A stretch of DNA of 12,919 bases from Thalassiosira profunda (Eukaryota > Bacillariophyta > Thalassiosirophyceae > Thalassiosirales > Thalassiosiraceae): the NCBI GenBank assembly GCA_036939355.1, contig JALLAP010000468.1:1-12919 (forward strand). The letters are read 5' to 3'. Positions 1-8,284 of the stretch are shown in pieces (within the stretch, counting starts at the first letter, position 1; each line of letters opens with the position of its first letter). The notes beneath the pieces are model-generated. The model saw nothing but the letters and a program-made list of their open reading frames with translations, was not told the origin of the DNA and did not search any database. The translations under genes were made by a program, and so were the position numbers.

Positions 1-1
1 C

Positions 2-3000
2 CACTCCCACCGCGCCGGGCGGCTCCGCCAAACGAACAAGAAGAACAAGCGCTCCGCCGCCTCCAAGCGGTCCGTCCACCGGCGGCAGGGGGGCAAGATT
101 AGCGGCCTCCCCAGTGCAGGAGGGAGGAAGGGGCCGAAAAGCACCGATGGGATTGGTGGCAAGGCCAAGGCGACTCGGGCGAACGCCGCGAAGCAGCGGC
201 GGGAGGCCTCCCGCAAGACCGCGTTGAACGCCCGCCGCGGCCTGGGCGCCGCCGTCGGAGGGAGCAACGCGTTGCAGCGCGCGCTGGCGGCCCCTCCGCC
301 GCGGGTCGTCGGCATAATCTCCCTCTCCGAGCTCGAGGGACCGCTGGAGGAGCGGGTCCGCGCCAGCCTGTTGGGGGGCGCCGACCGGATCCTCCCCTCC
401 GGCGGGGGCGCGCGCGGCCATGCCGTGGGCGCCGCAAGTGTCACAGCGGCGTATTCAGTACACGCCAAGGGAGGCCTCCCCCACGTCACACTGCTCACCA
501 ACGCGGCCGCGTTCCGGCCGCAGTACGACCCCCGCTACGGGGAGGAGGACGCCAGCGTCCAGGCCGCGCTGGACCTGTGCCGCATCTGCGACGCCATTTT
601 GTTCTTGATCGACGGGAGCGCCGTCGCCTCCCGCGCCGCCTTCGCCTTGGGAACCTCCGCCCTTGGCGGCGGCGGCGGTGGGCAGAGTGTGGCGGGCATG
701 TCGGTGAAGACGTCCGCCACCACAGCCCACCTCGACCATTTGATTAGTGAACGGGGCGAGCGGATCCTGGCCGCGGTCAAGGCGCAGGGGCTCCCGACCC
801 CGGTGACGGTGGGGGTGCACAAGACGGAGACTATGGGGGAAGCGGGAGGGGCGGGGTCGGCCGCGCCGGTGGTGGGACGGCGCGTGGGCTCCATGGAGGC
901 GGACGCTCTCGATTTGGAAATGGAAGAGGACGAAGATGATGAGGAGGAGGACGAGATGGAGGAGGACGCATTGGCCTCCCTTCCCGGCACGATTGGCACG
1001 CACCGGTCGGCCAAGGCGCTCCGGCGCGCCGACCTCCGGCGGCGGTCGGAGTTGAAGCGGTACGCGGGGCGGTTTGCCGCCACGGAGTTCGGGGCGGCCG
1101 GCAAGGTGGCGGAGTTGGAGGTTGCCCCCGATGATTTCGCTGTCGACGGGGGGAAGGTGGAGAAAATGGGCAACATGGACGAGACCACGGCCGCGGCCGC
1201 AACCAAGGCTTCGGCCTCCGCGGCCGCCCTGGTCCGGACGCTGTGCACCGCCGCCGCGGCGGGGCCGCTCTGGGTGGCCGACGCGCCGAGGCCCTACCTC
1301 CTCGCGGACGGGACCGCCGCCTCCGGGGAGGCCGTGCGCTACAACGAGGCGACGCGCGAGCTGGAGGTCACGGGCTACATTCGCGGCAGTTCTCCGTGGA
1401 ACTGCCACCAGTTGGTCCACGTGCCGCACCTCGGCACCTTCGCCGTGAAGAATATCAAACTGGCGGGGGTGAGCGCGGGGGGCGACGGAAAGGAGCGGCT
1501 GCCGCCCATTATCGCGGCGGGGAGGAAGACGCGCAAGAAGGCCGCAGAGAAGAATGTGGATATGGGCGATGCGGATAGAACGGAGGCCGGTGATAAAGAG
1601 GTGATCTTGGCCCAATCGGATCCGGAGGAGCGGGAATCCCTCGAGATGTTCGCGTCCCCCGACGCCCTCGAAGGAGAACAAAACCTCATCGGCTTCGACG
1701 ACGACGACGATGCCCACTTCGACGACGAATCCCTAGGCGATGGAGATGACACGAAGGGCGCCTTCCAACCCGGCACCGCCCGTCCCGCCGGCTGGTCCGA
1801 CTACCAGTCCGCGTGGCTCGACGCCCTCGACGCCGACGGCGAGGCCGAGGATCGGGGCGAGCTCGCCTTCGCCCTCAACCAAAAGGGCGCGCCCGACGAC
1901 TCCGACGCCATGATGGAGGAGGACAAACTGGACGCCGAGGTGCACGCCGACGAGAAGCGGGCCCTCCTCGCGGCCCGCAAAAAGGATAGAGAGGACGACC
2001 TCCAGTTCCCAGATGAGGTGGACCACGAGGAGGAGGGGGCGGCAAGGGAGCGGTACGCGCGGTACCGCGCGCTGGCGAGCTTTCGGAAGGGCCATTGGGA
2101 CCCGAAGGAGAATCTGCCCGAGAGTTACGGGGCCGTGTACCACTTTGGGAGCTTTCGGGCCACCCAGCGGGACGTTTTGGGGGAGGCGCGAGGGCTGGAG
2201 GAGGTGGTGCGAAGGCGGGGATGGGGCGTAAACGTCGGAAGCGGTGCGAAAACAGGGGAAGATTCGGCCATGGAGGGGGATTCCGACGACGACGAGGAGG
2301 AGGCGGCGGCGCGGGCGTGCGTCCCGCCCGGAGCCTACGTGACGCTGACGCTGGAGGGGGTGCCTCCCGCAGCGTACGCGCGGCTCGCGCCCCGCGCCCT
2401 CGTGGCGGCCGTGTCGCTCCTCCCGCACGAGAACAAAATGTCCGTCCTCCACGCGGGGTTATCCCCCGCGTCCGGCGCCGACCGCGACGACGACGTCCCG
2501 GTCAAGTCGAAGGACGTCCTGACCTTCCGGTGCGGCTGGCGGACGTGGCAAAGTCGGCCGATCTTTTCGCAGCTCAACCTCAACAGCGACAAGCACAAGT
2601 TCGAACGGTACCTGCCCGCCCGGGGCGGGTCCCACTTCGCCGCGACCGTCTTCGGGCCGGCGACGTACGCCCCCTGCCCCGTCCTCGCGTTTCGCGAGTC
2701 CGCGGGCGCGGAGGACGGCGAGGGGAAGCGCGAGTTCCTCGCCCACGGGTCCATGCTCGGGGCCGACGCCGATCGCATCGTCCTCAAACGCATCGTCCTC
2801 ACGGGATACCCCACCCGCGTCCACAAGCGCCACGCCACGGTCAAGTACATGTTCTACAACCCCGACGACGTGCGGTGGTTCATGCCGGCGGGGATATCGA
2901 CGAAGCACGGGCTGCGGGGGAACATCGTCCAGAGCGTGGGGGAGCACGGGGTGATGAAGTGTCTGTTCAACGCGCCGATCAAGCAGCACGACACGGTGTG

Positions 3001-3100
3001 CTTGCCGTTGTACAAGCGGGTGTATCCCAAGTTCGCCCCGCCGGTGGAGGGCGAGGAGGAGGAGGGCGAGAGCGGGAAGCAGCACTTTCAGGTCTTGTAG
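2..3100 (+). CDS. TSR1: TSR1-like pre-rRNA processing / 40S maturation factor, 5' partial
   Basis: This is an open frame from base 2 to the TAG at 3098-3100, giving 1032 codons with no in-frame ATG at the left edge. The start must lie just upstream. The first residues (HRAGRLRQTNKKNK) match the basic N-terminus typical of TSR1, so probably only a few codons are missing. A degenerate GTPase-like region follows (DAILFLID near nt 590-613) with no recognisable P-loop. Next come a long acidic insert (nt about 913-973), an AARP2CN-type domain (nt about 1060-1470, including VTGYIRG) and further acidic stretches (1699-1737, 2282-2307). The C-terminal Bms1/Tsr1 domain spans nt about 2010-3040 (WDPKENLPESY, LLPHENKMSVL, YMFYNPDDVRWF, CLFNAPIKQHDTV, LYKRVYPK). 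In yeast and human, TSR1 is a non-catalytic translational-GTPase-like factor on pre-40S particles. At over 1030 residues it is longer than the roughly 800 residues usual for the family, because of acidic and Ala/Gly-rich inserts. No intron is visible. Confidence 0.95.
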   Translation, partial: HSHRAGRLRQTNKKNKRSAASKRSVHRRQGGKISGLPSAGGRKGPKSTDGIGGKAKATRANAAKQRREASRKTALNARRGLGAAVGGSNALQRALAAPPPRVVGIISLSELEGPLEERVRASLLGGADRILPSGGGARGHAVGAASVTAAYSVHAKGGLPHVTLLTNAAAFRPQYDPRYGEEDASVQAALDLCRICDAILFLIDGSAVASRAAFALGTSALGGGGGGQSVAGMSVKTSATTAHLDHLISERGERILAAVKAQGLPTPVTVGVHKTETMGEAGGAGSAAPVVGRRVGSMEADALDLEMEEDEDDEEEDEMEEDALASLPGTIGTHRSAKALRRADLRRRSELKRYAGRFAATEFGAAGKVAELEVAPDDFAVDGGKVEKMGNMDETTAAAATKASASAAALVRTLCTAAAAGPLWVADAPRPYLLADGTAASGEAVRYNEATRELEVTGYIRGSSPWNCHQLVHVPHLGTFAVKNIKLAGVSAGGDGKERLPPIIAAGRKTRKKAAEKNVDMGDADRTEAGDKEVILAQSDPEERESLEMFASPDALEGEQNLIGFDDDDDAHFDDESLGDGDDTKGAFQPGTARPAGWSDYQSAWLDALDADGEAEDRGELAFALNQKGAPDDSDAMMEEDKLDAEVHADEKRALLAARKKDREDDLQFPDEVDHEEEGAARERYARYRALASFRKGHWDPKENLPESYGAVYHFGSFRATQRDVLGEARGLEEVVRRRGWGVNVGSGAKTGEDSAMEGDSDDDEEEAAARACVPPGAYVTLTLEGVPPAAYARLAPRALVAAVSLLPHENKMSVLHAGLSPASGADRDDDVPVKSKDVLTFRCGWRTWQSRPIFSQLNLNSDKHKFERYLPARGGSHFAATVFGPATYAPCPVLAFRESAGAEDGEGKREFLAHGSMLGADADRIVLKRIVLTGYPTRVHKRHATVKYMFYNPDDVRWFMPAGISTKHGLRGNIVQSVGEHGVMKCLFNAPIKQHDTVCLPLYKRVYPKFAPPVEGEEEEGESGKQHFQVL

Positions 3101-3155
3101 GGGCATGTGGATATGTGAATATCAAGTGGATGAAGTGGTACACATTAACTTGTTA

Positions 3156-4004
3156 CTAGATTCTCAACATTGAATCGAGCTCCAGTAAGTAGTCACCCAG
3201 ATCTTCCTCCTTTTCCTCAACAAGGCTCTTGAGTTCGGCTTGGAGCTGTGCCGTTGTTTTTGGCTTGGGTGACACCCTCTGCCAAGTAGCATCGTTGGGG
3301 CATTCAGAGAAATGGCTATCCTGGCAGTCGTCGCACAAAGAGCACTTGTGGCACCATCCTAGATAATCACTGCCCCCACGGTACTTGATTGTCTTGTTGC
3401 ACCTTTTGCAATCACATTTGAGTACCCTGCTACTACGGCTGGACGTTGCAAAGATCACGTTCCCGTCCTTGTCAGCCATCGCGTTCCCGTACTTGTCGGT
3501 CATCACAATCTTTTTGGGGTCCTGAGTCGAATAAGGACAGCTGGTGCAGCAAACTCTACCGAATCTGTCATCAAAGCGGTGATTGTGGTGCTTCTTTGCA
3601 CTGTCAAGCTCGATGGCGACCTTCGCGTATTGGCGTAACTTCTTTTCATGCTTCTCCTCAAGCTCCTTCTTAGTTGCCGCTCGTTCTTGTGATTGCTTGT
3701 CCAACTCCGCCGAAATCTTCCCGCGCAAGCCCCAGAAGTCGGCTTGGTCCAACAAATAGCTTTTCTCCAGCGTCAAACTAGGCAGCACACCAAAGCGGCC
3801 GAAGAAAAGGAAGGCAGCAAAGCACGCCGCGTCGGCTTCGACTGGATAGATGCCATCCTCTGGCTGGGCAAAGTTTGATTCCGGGTCGACCAACGTCGAC
3901 AAGAACAGACTGCCCAGCTTTTCGACATCTTCCGAGTCCAACGCAAATGGCTTCCCTCCGACCTCCAGCGTGTACAGAGATTTGGTATCGGGGGCCACCT
4001 CCAT
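3156..4004 (-). CDS. BTB (KCTD/T1-like) protein with coiled coil and Cys-rich zinc-binding-like module
   Basis: An intronless 282-residue protein. I chose the ATG at 4004 because the frame extends upstream to 4085 without another ATG. Residues about 10-95 look like a KCTD/T1-type BTB fold: YTLEVGGKPFALDS, then a core ending LLDQADFWGL. This fold usually mediates oligomerisation or cullin-3 binding. Residues about 96-140 are charged and helical, probably a coiled coil. A Cys-rich part follows: C152, C153, C156; then C197, C199, C202; then C218, C221, C224, C227 and C235. The spacing suggests two or more zinc sites. A short internal repeat (DKYGNAMADKDGNV) lies between Cys clusters. The C-terminus (about 250-282) is acidic and helical. 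The gene converges on TSR1 with a 55-bp gap. Its base composition is visibly less GC-rich than TSR1. I do not recognise this combination as a named family; a role as ubiquitin-ligase adaptor or scaffold would be inference. Confidence 0.85.
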   Translation of the reverse strand: MEVAPDTKSLYTLEVGGKPFALDSEDVEKLGSLFLSTLVDPESNFAQPEDGIYPVEADAACFAAFLFFGRFGVLPSLTLEKSYLLDQADFWGLRGKISAELDKQSQERAATKKELEEKHEKKLRQYAKVAIELDSAKKHHNHRFDDRFGRVCCTSCPYSTQDPKKIVMTDKYGNAMADKDGNVIFATSSRSSRVLKCDCKRCNKTIKYRGGSDYLGWCHKCSLCDDCQDSHFSECPNDATWQRVSPKPKTTAQLQAELKSLVEEKEEDLGDYLLELDSMLRI

Positions 4005-4255
4005 CTTCTGTCGATACTGGGTTGTGTTTGGTATTGTGAGATAATCGAGCGTTATGGGTATCTGTGAAAATTTCACAGAGTCCACTTGAAGCTGATCTTG
4101 AAGTATTGACGTGTGAGAGACACTGTCTTTTGCTTAATCTAGCAAAGCGTCTTCACCCTGCAACGTTTGCGATGCGCTGCAACTCCATAGATCCAAAGCA
4201 TCAGCTGCATTACAAACTCCTCGAGCTCCCTCAAAGTAATTCTTTGCCTGTTCGA
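4005..4255. other. Intergenic region between the BTB gene and the mL40 gene
   Basis: This 251-bp gap lies upstream of the BTB gene and downstream of the mL40-like gene, both on the minus strand. It should hold the BTB promoter and the mL40 3' UTR. I see no RNA gene, clear TATA box or conserved coding frame. The open frame running from the BTB gene up to 4085 has only a GTG at its end and is treated as 5' UTR. Confidence 0.5.
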
Positions 4256-4894
4256 TCAATCCTCCTCCTCCTGCTCCATATATTTGCTCACATCGAACCC
4301 CTCAATGGGAGGCGTCAGCATTGGGATCCTCCTGTGCTCTGGCGGTCCCCAATCGTCATTGATTTTGTACGCCTCGTCCCTCCACCTCCCGTGCACGCTC
4401 TCCCCCTCCACCGTTGCGTCCCCCAGTTCCCCCGGCTTGGGCAGCATCCGCAGCGCATACCGTTTCATCCGCATCTTCACCGCAAGATCGTGCATCAATT
4501 CGTTGTGCCGCTCCCAGCTGCCAATCACGTAATTTCTCCCCACATTGTACCGCCGCTCCATCTCCTCCTTGCTCGCGGGGGGCGGGCTGCGGTACGGGGC
4601 GTCGATGGCCAGCGTCATCAGCTCGGTCAATTTGGCCCCGTGCTTTTGCTCCGCGCGGAGTTTGGACTGGGACGGGCCGCGCTTTTCCTTCTTGACCTTC
4701 TTTTGGGCGACGCGCGGCCCGTCGTCGACGGCGGGGGCGGCGGGCTTGACCGATACTGCTTGGGTGGTGGAGATTGGTCGAAGGTGCATGTGATGTGTCG
4801 TTGGGTGCACGGGCGATGAGGTGCCGCCGACGGTGCGGGAGGCGGCGCGGCGGGCGCGGAGAGCGCCGCGGGCCGCTCTACACGTCGCGTGCAT
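4256..4894 (-). CDS. Mitochondrial large-subunit ribosomal protein, probably mL40
   Basis: A 212-residue protein. The ATG at 4894 is the only Met that yields a proper leader; the longer frame up to 5083 has no other ATG and would run deep into the divergent promoter. Residues 1-25 are rich in Arg and Ala with no acidic residue (MHATCRAARGALRARR), as expected of a mitochondrial presequence. A Lys-rich stretch follows (about 62-85). The conserved part is residues about 108-200: KEEMERRYNVGRNY, WERHNELMHDLAVKMRMKR, then MLTPPIEGF near the C-terminus. The helix with DLAxKMRMKRxAL followed by TPPIEG matches my memory of plant and fungal mL40 (MRP-L28 family). The protein ends in an acidic EQEEED tail. 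It lies divergent from mitochondrial EF-Ts, which supports a mitochondrial translation role. The mL40 assignment is probable; a different mitochondrion-specific ribosomal protein remains possible. Confidence 0.7.
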   Translation of the reverse strand: MHATCRAARGALRARRAASRTVGGTSSPVHPTTHHMHLRPISTTQAVSVKPAAPAVDDGPRVAQKKVKKEKRGPSQSKLRAEQKHGAKLTELMTLAIDAPYRSPPPASKEEMERRYNVGRNYVIGSWERHNELMHDLAVKMRMKRYALRMLPKPGELGDATVEGESVHGRWRDEAYKINDDWGPPEHRRIPMLTPPIEGFDVSKYMEQEEED

Positions 4895-5136
4895 GCCTGC
4901 GAGGTATCCAATGGGTGCTGGGAGATGGCCGTCGCGGGGGGCGTTGGTGGCGGCGGCGCAGCGCAGGAGCGAGAGGAATGGGTGCGTGAGGGACGGCGGG
5001 ATGGAAGGATTTTCTGCCGCCCCCTCTCCGCGCCAGGGGCATCCGCGCGTCCGCTCAACCCGCTCTCCTCCGCACTCCCACACCGATCCACCAACCTATC
5101 GGAGGGCCCGCCTCCTCGGCACCACTAGCTCTCAGC
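4895..5136. promoter_or_regulatory. Putative shared (bidirectional) promoter of mL40 and mitochondrial EF-Ts genes
   Basis: These 242 bp separate the divergent start codons at 4894 (minus) and 5137 (plus). Both genes encode predicted mitochondrial translation proteins, so a shared control region is plausible. No specific promoter motif is claimed; the call rests on geometry and on the functions of the flanking genes. Confidence 0.5.
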
Positions 5137-6286
5137 ATGCTCCTATCTGCGGCCGCACGGCAGTGCTGGGCACTGCGCAGAATAGGCGCGGCGACGGCGT
5201 CGAGAAGATCCGGTGCGGCGGTATCTTCCGCACTCGGTGCATCCGCCGAGGGCCAATGCCGCGCCCTCCACCCGGCGCCCCAATGGCAGCGGCCCTACTC
5301 AACAACATTGCCCACGCTAGCGTCGACGGCCCATCTCGTCAAGCAACTTCGTGAAGCGACCGGTGCGCCCATGATGGAATGCAAAAAGGCGCTCTCGTCC
5401 CCGGAAGTCGACAACGACATCGACAAGGCGAAGGAGTGGCTGCGCAAGCACGGGAGCGCCAAGGCCTCCTCGAAAGTGGCCGGGAGGGAGGCGCTGGAGG
5501 GGCTCGTGGGGATACACATTGCAAACGACGGGACGGTGGCGAGCGTGGCCAAGGTGGCGAGCGAGACGGACTTCGCTTCTAGGAGCGAGACGTTCTCGAC
5601 GTTCGTGCAGTCGGTGGCCGATGCGGCGGCGGCCGGGGACGCGGCGGACATTGNGGAGCGAGACGTTCTCGACGTTCGTGCAGTCGGTGGCCGATGCGGC
5701 GGCGGCCGGGGACGCGGCGGACATTGAGGACGTGCCGGGCTTCTTGGCGACCGCGAAGAATGCCGAGGGGAAATTGCTCAGCGAAAGCCTCAACGATGCC
5801 ATACTCGCCATCCGCGAAAACCTGCAAGTCGACTCCATCGCCCTCCTGCAATCCTCAACGCCCGACTCGGTGCTGGCCGGGTACGTCCACGGCCGCGCCT
5901 CCCCCGAGGTCACGTGCGGCACCGCCGCCGCCCTCGTCGAAGTCGCAATAACTTCGGACAAAGGCAAGCAAAACGCCGCCGAGGCCGCCAAAAAGCTCGC
6001 CATGCACGTGGTCGCCGCGAAACCACAATACCTCGACCCAGCCGCCGTCCCGGACGACGTGGTGGCGAAAGAAAAGGAAATTGTACTGGAGAAGATGAAG
6101 GGATCGAACAAACCGCCGGAGATACTCGAGAAGATCATCGCGGGACAGCTGCGGAAGTTTTACGAGGGAATTTGCCTGACGGAACAGGCGCACATGGTCG
6201 CGGAGGGGAATCCGAAGGTGAGCAAGGCGCTGAAGGGGATGGGGCTGGAGGTCAAGGCGTTTCGATTGATGGGAATGGGCAAGTGA
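5137..6286 (+). CDS. Mitochondrial elongation factor Ts (frameshifted in this assembly by a contig-join duplication)
   Basis: EF-Ts is the guanine-nucleotide exchange factor for EF-Tu. The ATG at 5137 opens a basic, hydroxylated leader (MLLSAAARQCWALRR) with an RPYS sequence at residues 52-55 that could be a processing site, so mitochondrial targeting is likely. The N-terminal UBA-like domain reads LVKQLREATGAPMMECKKAL (about 67-86), then DKAKEWLRKHG. The ETDF core motif is at 143-146. The C-terminal dimerisation part continues to QAHMVAEGNPKVSKALKG and the TGA at 6284-6286. The frame shifts at 5654, where a single N separates two identical 72-bp copies (5582-5653 and 5655-5726). Counting that segment once restores one frame of 358 residues, so I regard the gene as intact. 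No intron is visible. It is divergent from the mL40-like gene and convergent with the Yippee gene. Confidence 0.93.
5582..5726. repeat. 72-bp direct duplication around a single N (unmerged contig overlap)
   Basis: Bases 5582-5653 and 5655-5726 are identical 72-mers separated by one N at 5654. The 73-bp period breaks the EF-Ts frame, and removing it heals the frame. The same architecture recurs at two other N positions in this window, so it is an assembly feature and not a biological repeat. Confidence 0.93.
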
Positions 6287-6417
6287 CTTGGCGAATGCAG
6301 GATGGGTGGACTCTCGAAGATGAATTCCACAGCGCCGATGGACTNGAATGGGCAAGTGACTTGGCGAATGCAGGATGGGTGGACTCTCGAAGATGAATTC
6401 CAGCGCCATATGGACTT
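6273..6417. repeat. Near-identical 72-bp duplication around a single N (unmerged contig overlap)
   Basis: Bases 6273-6344 and 6346-6417 flank the N at 6345. The first 57 bases match exactly. The remaining bases differ by small indels and substitutions, compatible with an error-prone contig end or an allelic difference. The first copy includes the EF-Ts stop codon at 6284-6286; the second copy is a 3' flank artefact. Confidence 0.88.
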
Positions 6418-6690
6418 GATATCCTAAGACGAGAGTGACACCGGAGAAAGCCTCAGATTCGCTAAAATCTGCGGAAACTACCCCCAGCAAGAGATTGCTC
6501 GCGCGCAACAACAAGCAGCAACATTTGCTGACTTACTCTCTACAGTGCCTAGGCTATGAATACTTGTTTGTGTCTTTTGATGAATATGCATTGTTGGATA
6601 GGGACATCGATGCACACGTGATGCCTTTCTCCCGTTTCTCGATTTCTACATAGCTGCCTTGGATAGGCAGCAGTTTGCTCTCCCTCCTCT
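6287..6690. other. Convergent intergenic region between EF-Ts and the Yippee gene
   Basis: About 404 bp as assembled, or about 330 bp once the contig-join duplication at 6345 is counted once. It should hold the 3' UTRs of both flanking genes. No conserved coding frame, RNA gene or strong hairpin terminator was recognised. The sequence becomes more A/T-rich after about 6430. Confidence 0.6.
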
Positions 6691-7902
6691 CTAATCGTCA
6701 CTTCTGTATTCGTAGATGACGTCGCTGGGCGTTCTTGGGGACTTTGGCGACATCATGGCCACGCTGGGACTTCTACGGGTAGGGGTCTGAGGACAAGTAT
6801 TCGCCCGGTGAAAATAGGACGACGAATGGCTCGAGCCGCCACCGACGCTGCCGCTCCTTCCTCTGGTGTAAAAGGACCCACCCGGGCTGCCCATCACCCC
6901 CGAGGGCGATGCCATTGCCTCCCCGTACGATCCCACACTCAGGCTGCGCTCGCTCCCCCAGCTCATGCTTCGGACCCGCCACTTGTCCCCTCTCTCCCCC
7001 GCCGGCTTGTCGACGGTGTAGTAATCGCTCTCCTCGAGATGCAGATTGATCTTTTCGATGATGAACTTTCCCTCCTTGTACTTCTGGCTGAGCTCGTAGG
7101 CCTTGGCGTACGTCCAGCCAACGAGGGTGGAGCACCGCTTGCAGAAGATGTCGGATACCCTGTGGTATGTGAAACACGGAGCGGGGGTATGATTTGATGC
7201 ACCCAAAATGCACATATCTATGCATGGATAGATACAACGTGTCACTTACGAATGGAGACCAGTTATGAGCCGACGATCCTCGGCGGGGCCGGTGGTGATG
7301 TTGACGCATTGATCAAAGAGGTAGGCTCGTCCTGCGGTCACATACGAGAAGTGTAAGATTTGGACGGATGCAAAGAACCGCAACTTCAATTGATGTGCAC
7401 ATCTTATGCATCACACAGAGCTCTATCGATGTACACATCTTATGCACACACACAGGCCGGCCCAGACAAGGCATATCAAAGCCACCCACAACTCAAATCA
7501 AGAGCAACCAAACTCACCGTGCCTTCCATGGAAGCTCTTGGAGATGATGTCATCATGACTTGTTAGGTGCGTCCTGCAATTGGCGCACGTGTACACCTGT
7601 GGTCCGTCGAGGTACACCATCGCGTCGTTCTCCATCAAAGCCTTCTTGCACAGAGCCCGGTTGCGCATGTCCCTCGCGAGCTGTTCGCGGGTGCGTTCGT
7701 GATGCATCCGCCGTTGCAACCCGCCGGCGCTTCCGCCGCTGGAACTGGGAGGCGACGGACCGCGGGTGCCGCTGAGGCTGCTGGTCCTGGAGGAGAGGTT
7801 GTTCCCGCTGTCGGACGACGGCGCAGGGGAGAAGATGGGGAGAGCGGGCGGCGAACCGCCGCGGGCGCTCCGCAGGGTGTTCTGATGGGGCCGCGCTGCC
7901 AT
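6691..7902 (-). CDS. Yippee-family zinc-binding protein with long Ser/Pro-rich extensions (three exons)
   Basis: The exons on the minus strand are 7902-7518, 7331-7250 and 7159-6691. The introns are 7517-7332 (186 bp) and 7249-7160 (90 bp), both GT-AG. Together they encode 311 residues ending at the TAG at 6693-6691. The Yippee domain spans residues about 97-195 and is split by both introns: YTCANCRTHLTSHDDIISKS, then GRAYLFDQCVNITTGPAEDR, then IFCKRCSTLVGWTYAKAYEL followed by QKYKEGKFIIE. The two CxxC pairs (C106/C109 and C162/C165) are the expected zinc ligands. Most Yippee proteins are about 120 residues. This one adds an N-terminal Ser/Pro/Gly-rich arm (about 15-60), a basic linker (64-90), and a C-terminal tail of about 115 residues rich in Ser, Gly and SP/TP motifs. 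The ATG at 7902 is preferred over upstream Mets up to 8220, which would add unconserved sequence inside the divergent promoter. Yippee proteins are small conserved eukaryotic proteins whose role here is unknown. Confidence 0.9.
7391..7455. repeat. Imperfect direct repeat of about 28 bp inside Yippee intron 1
   Basis: Two copies, roughly 7391-7418 and 7427-7455, share GATGT, ACATCTTATGCA and a CA-rich end, with one substitution and a small length difference. They lie wholly in the 186-bp first intron, which is about twice as long as the others here. The repeat may explain the extra length. Confidence 0.75.
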
Positions 7903-8284
7903 GATGTCGAAGGAATGAACGGTGCTCGAGCAGGTCGGACTACTGCAATCGAAGCTGATGGATCTGATTGCCTGGACTTTCAGGTGAAATCGAATAGCAG
8001 CGGCGGCCGTGTTCCGAATGATGCGTGCTCGACCGAAGATCCTCCATCCACAGCACCACTTGGCACGACAAAGCGGATGATGACGAGTTGAAAGGGTGAT
8101 GTTCTGTGGGAGCTCGGAGCTCGGAGGGAGTTCAAGTCGAAAGGTATCTTTTAGACTTGACATAAAGCGGCGCCCGCCCAACTTTTGCAACTTTTGCGTG
8201 CCGACTTTCACCTTTGCCACCGCGCCGCCCCAGCCGCATGTTCCCTCCCTGCCCTCACTTCATTCATTCACCGACGGCGGCATT
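7903..8284. promoter_or_regulatory. Putative bidirectional promoter region between Yippee and kinase 1
   Basis: These 382 bp separate divergent start codons at 7902 (minus) and 8285 (plus). The region contains a perfect 9-bp tandem CAACTTTTG (8179-8187 and 8188-8196) about 90 bp before the kinase ATG, and a GAGCTCG tandem near 8110-8123. Open frames entering from both genes continue through it, but they lack conservation with the kinase paralogue or with the Yippee family. No defined promoter element is claimed. Confidence 0.45.

Noticed and set aside
455..1717. Long minus-strand open frame antisense to TSR1 (about 420 codons), plus several others of 100-240 codons
   Set aside because: The GC-rich, codon-biased TSR1 sense frame leaves few stops on the opposite strand. 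The translations are low-complexity Arg/Pro/Gly/Ser-rich with no family resemblance.
2095..3159. Plus-strand open frame of about 354 codons overlapping the 3' half of TSR1
   Set aside because: It is an Arg/Gly-rich alternative frame of a well-conserved TSR1 C-terminal domain, with no recognisable motif.
4005..4085. N-terminal extension of the BTB frame up to 4085
   Set aside because: It begins at a non-ATG codon. The ATG at 4004 sits just before the BTB fold and gives a complete domain.
4895..5083. N-terminal extension of the mL40-like frame up to 5083
   Set aside because: The codon at 5083 is GTG and no ATG lies between it and 4894. Starting at 4894 gives a typical mitochondrial leader and leaves room for the divergent promoter.
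5137..6286. EF-Ts as a frameshifted pseudogene
   Set aside because: The only break coincides with an N flanked by identical 72-bp copies. Counting the copy once restores a full-length conserved protein.
7903..8220. Extension of the Yippee first exon to the Met at 8220
   Set aside because: It adds 106 residues without family similarity inside the divergent promoter. The ATG at 7902 has a good context and is closer to the domain.
8096..8284. Upstream start for kinase 1 at 8096
   Set aside because: The paralogue begins exactly at the MGC position, and the upstream residues are not conserved between the copies.
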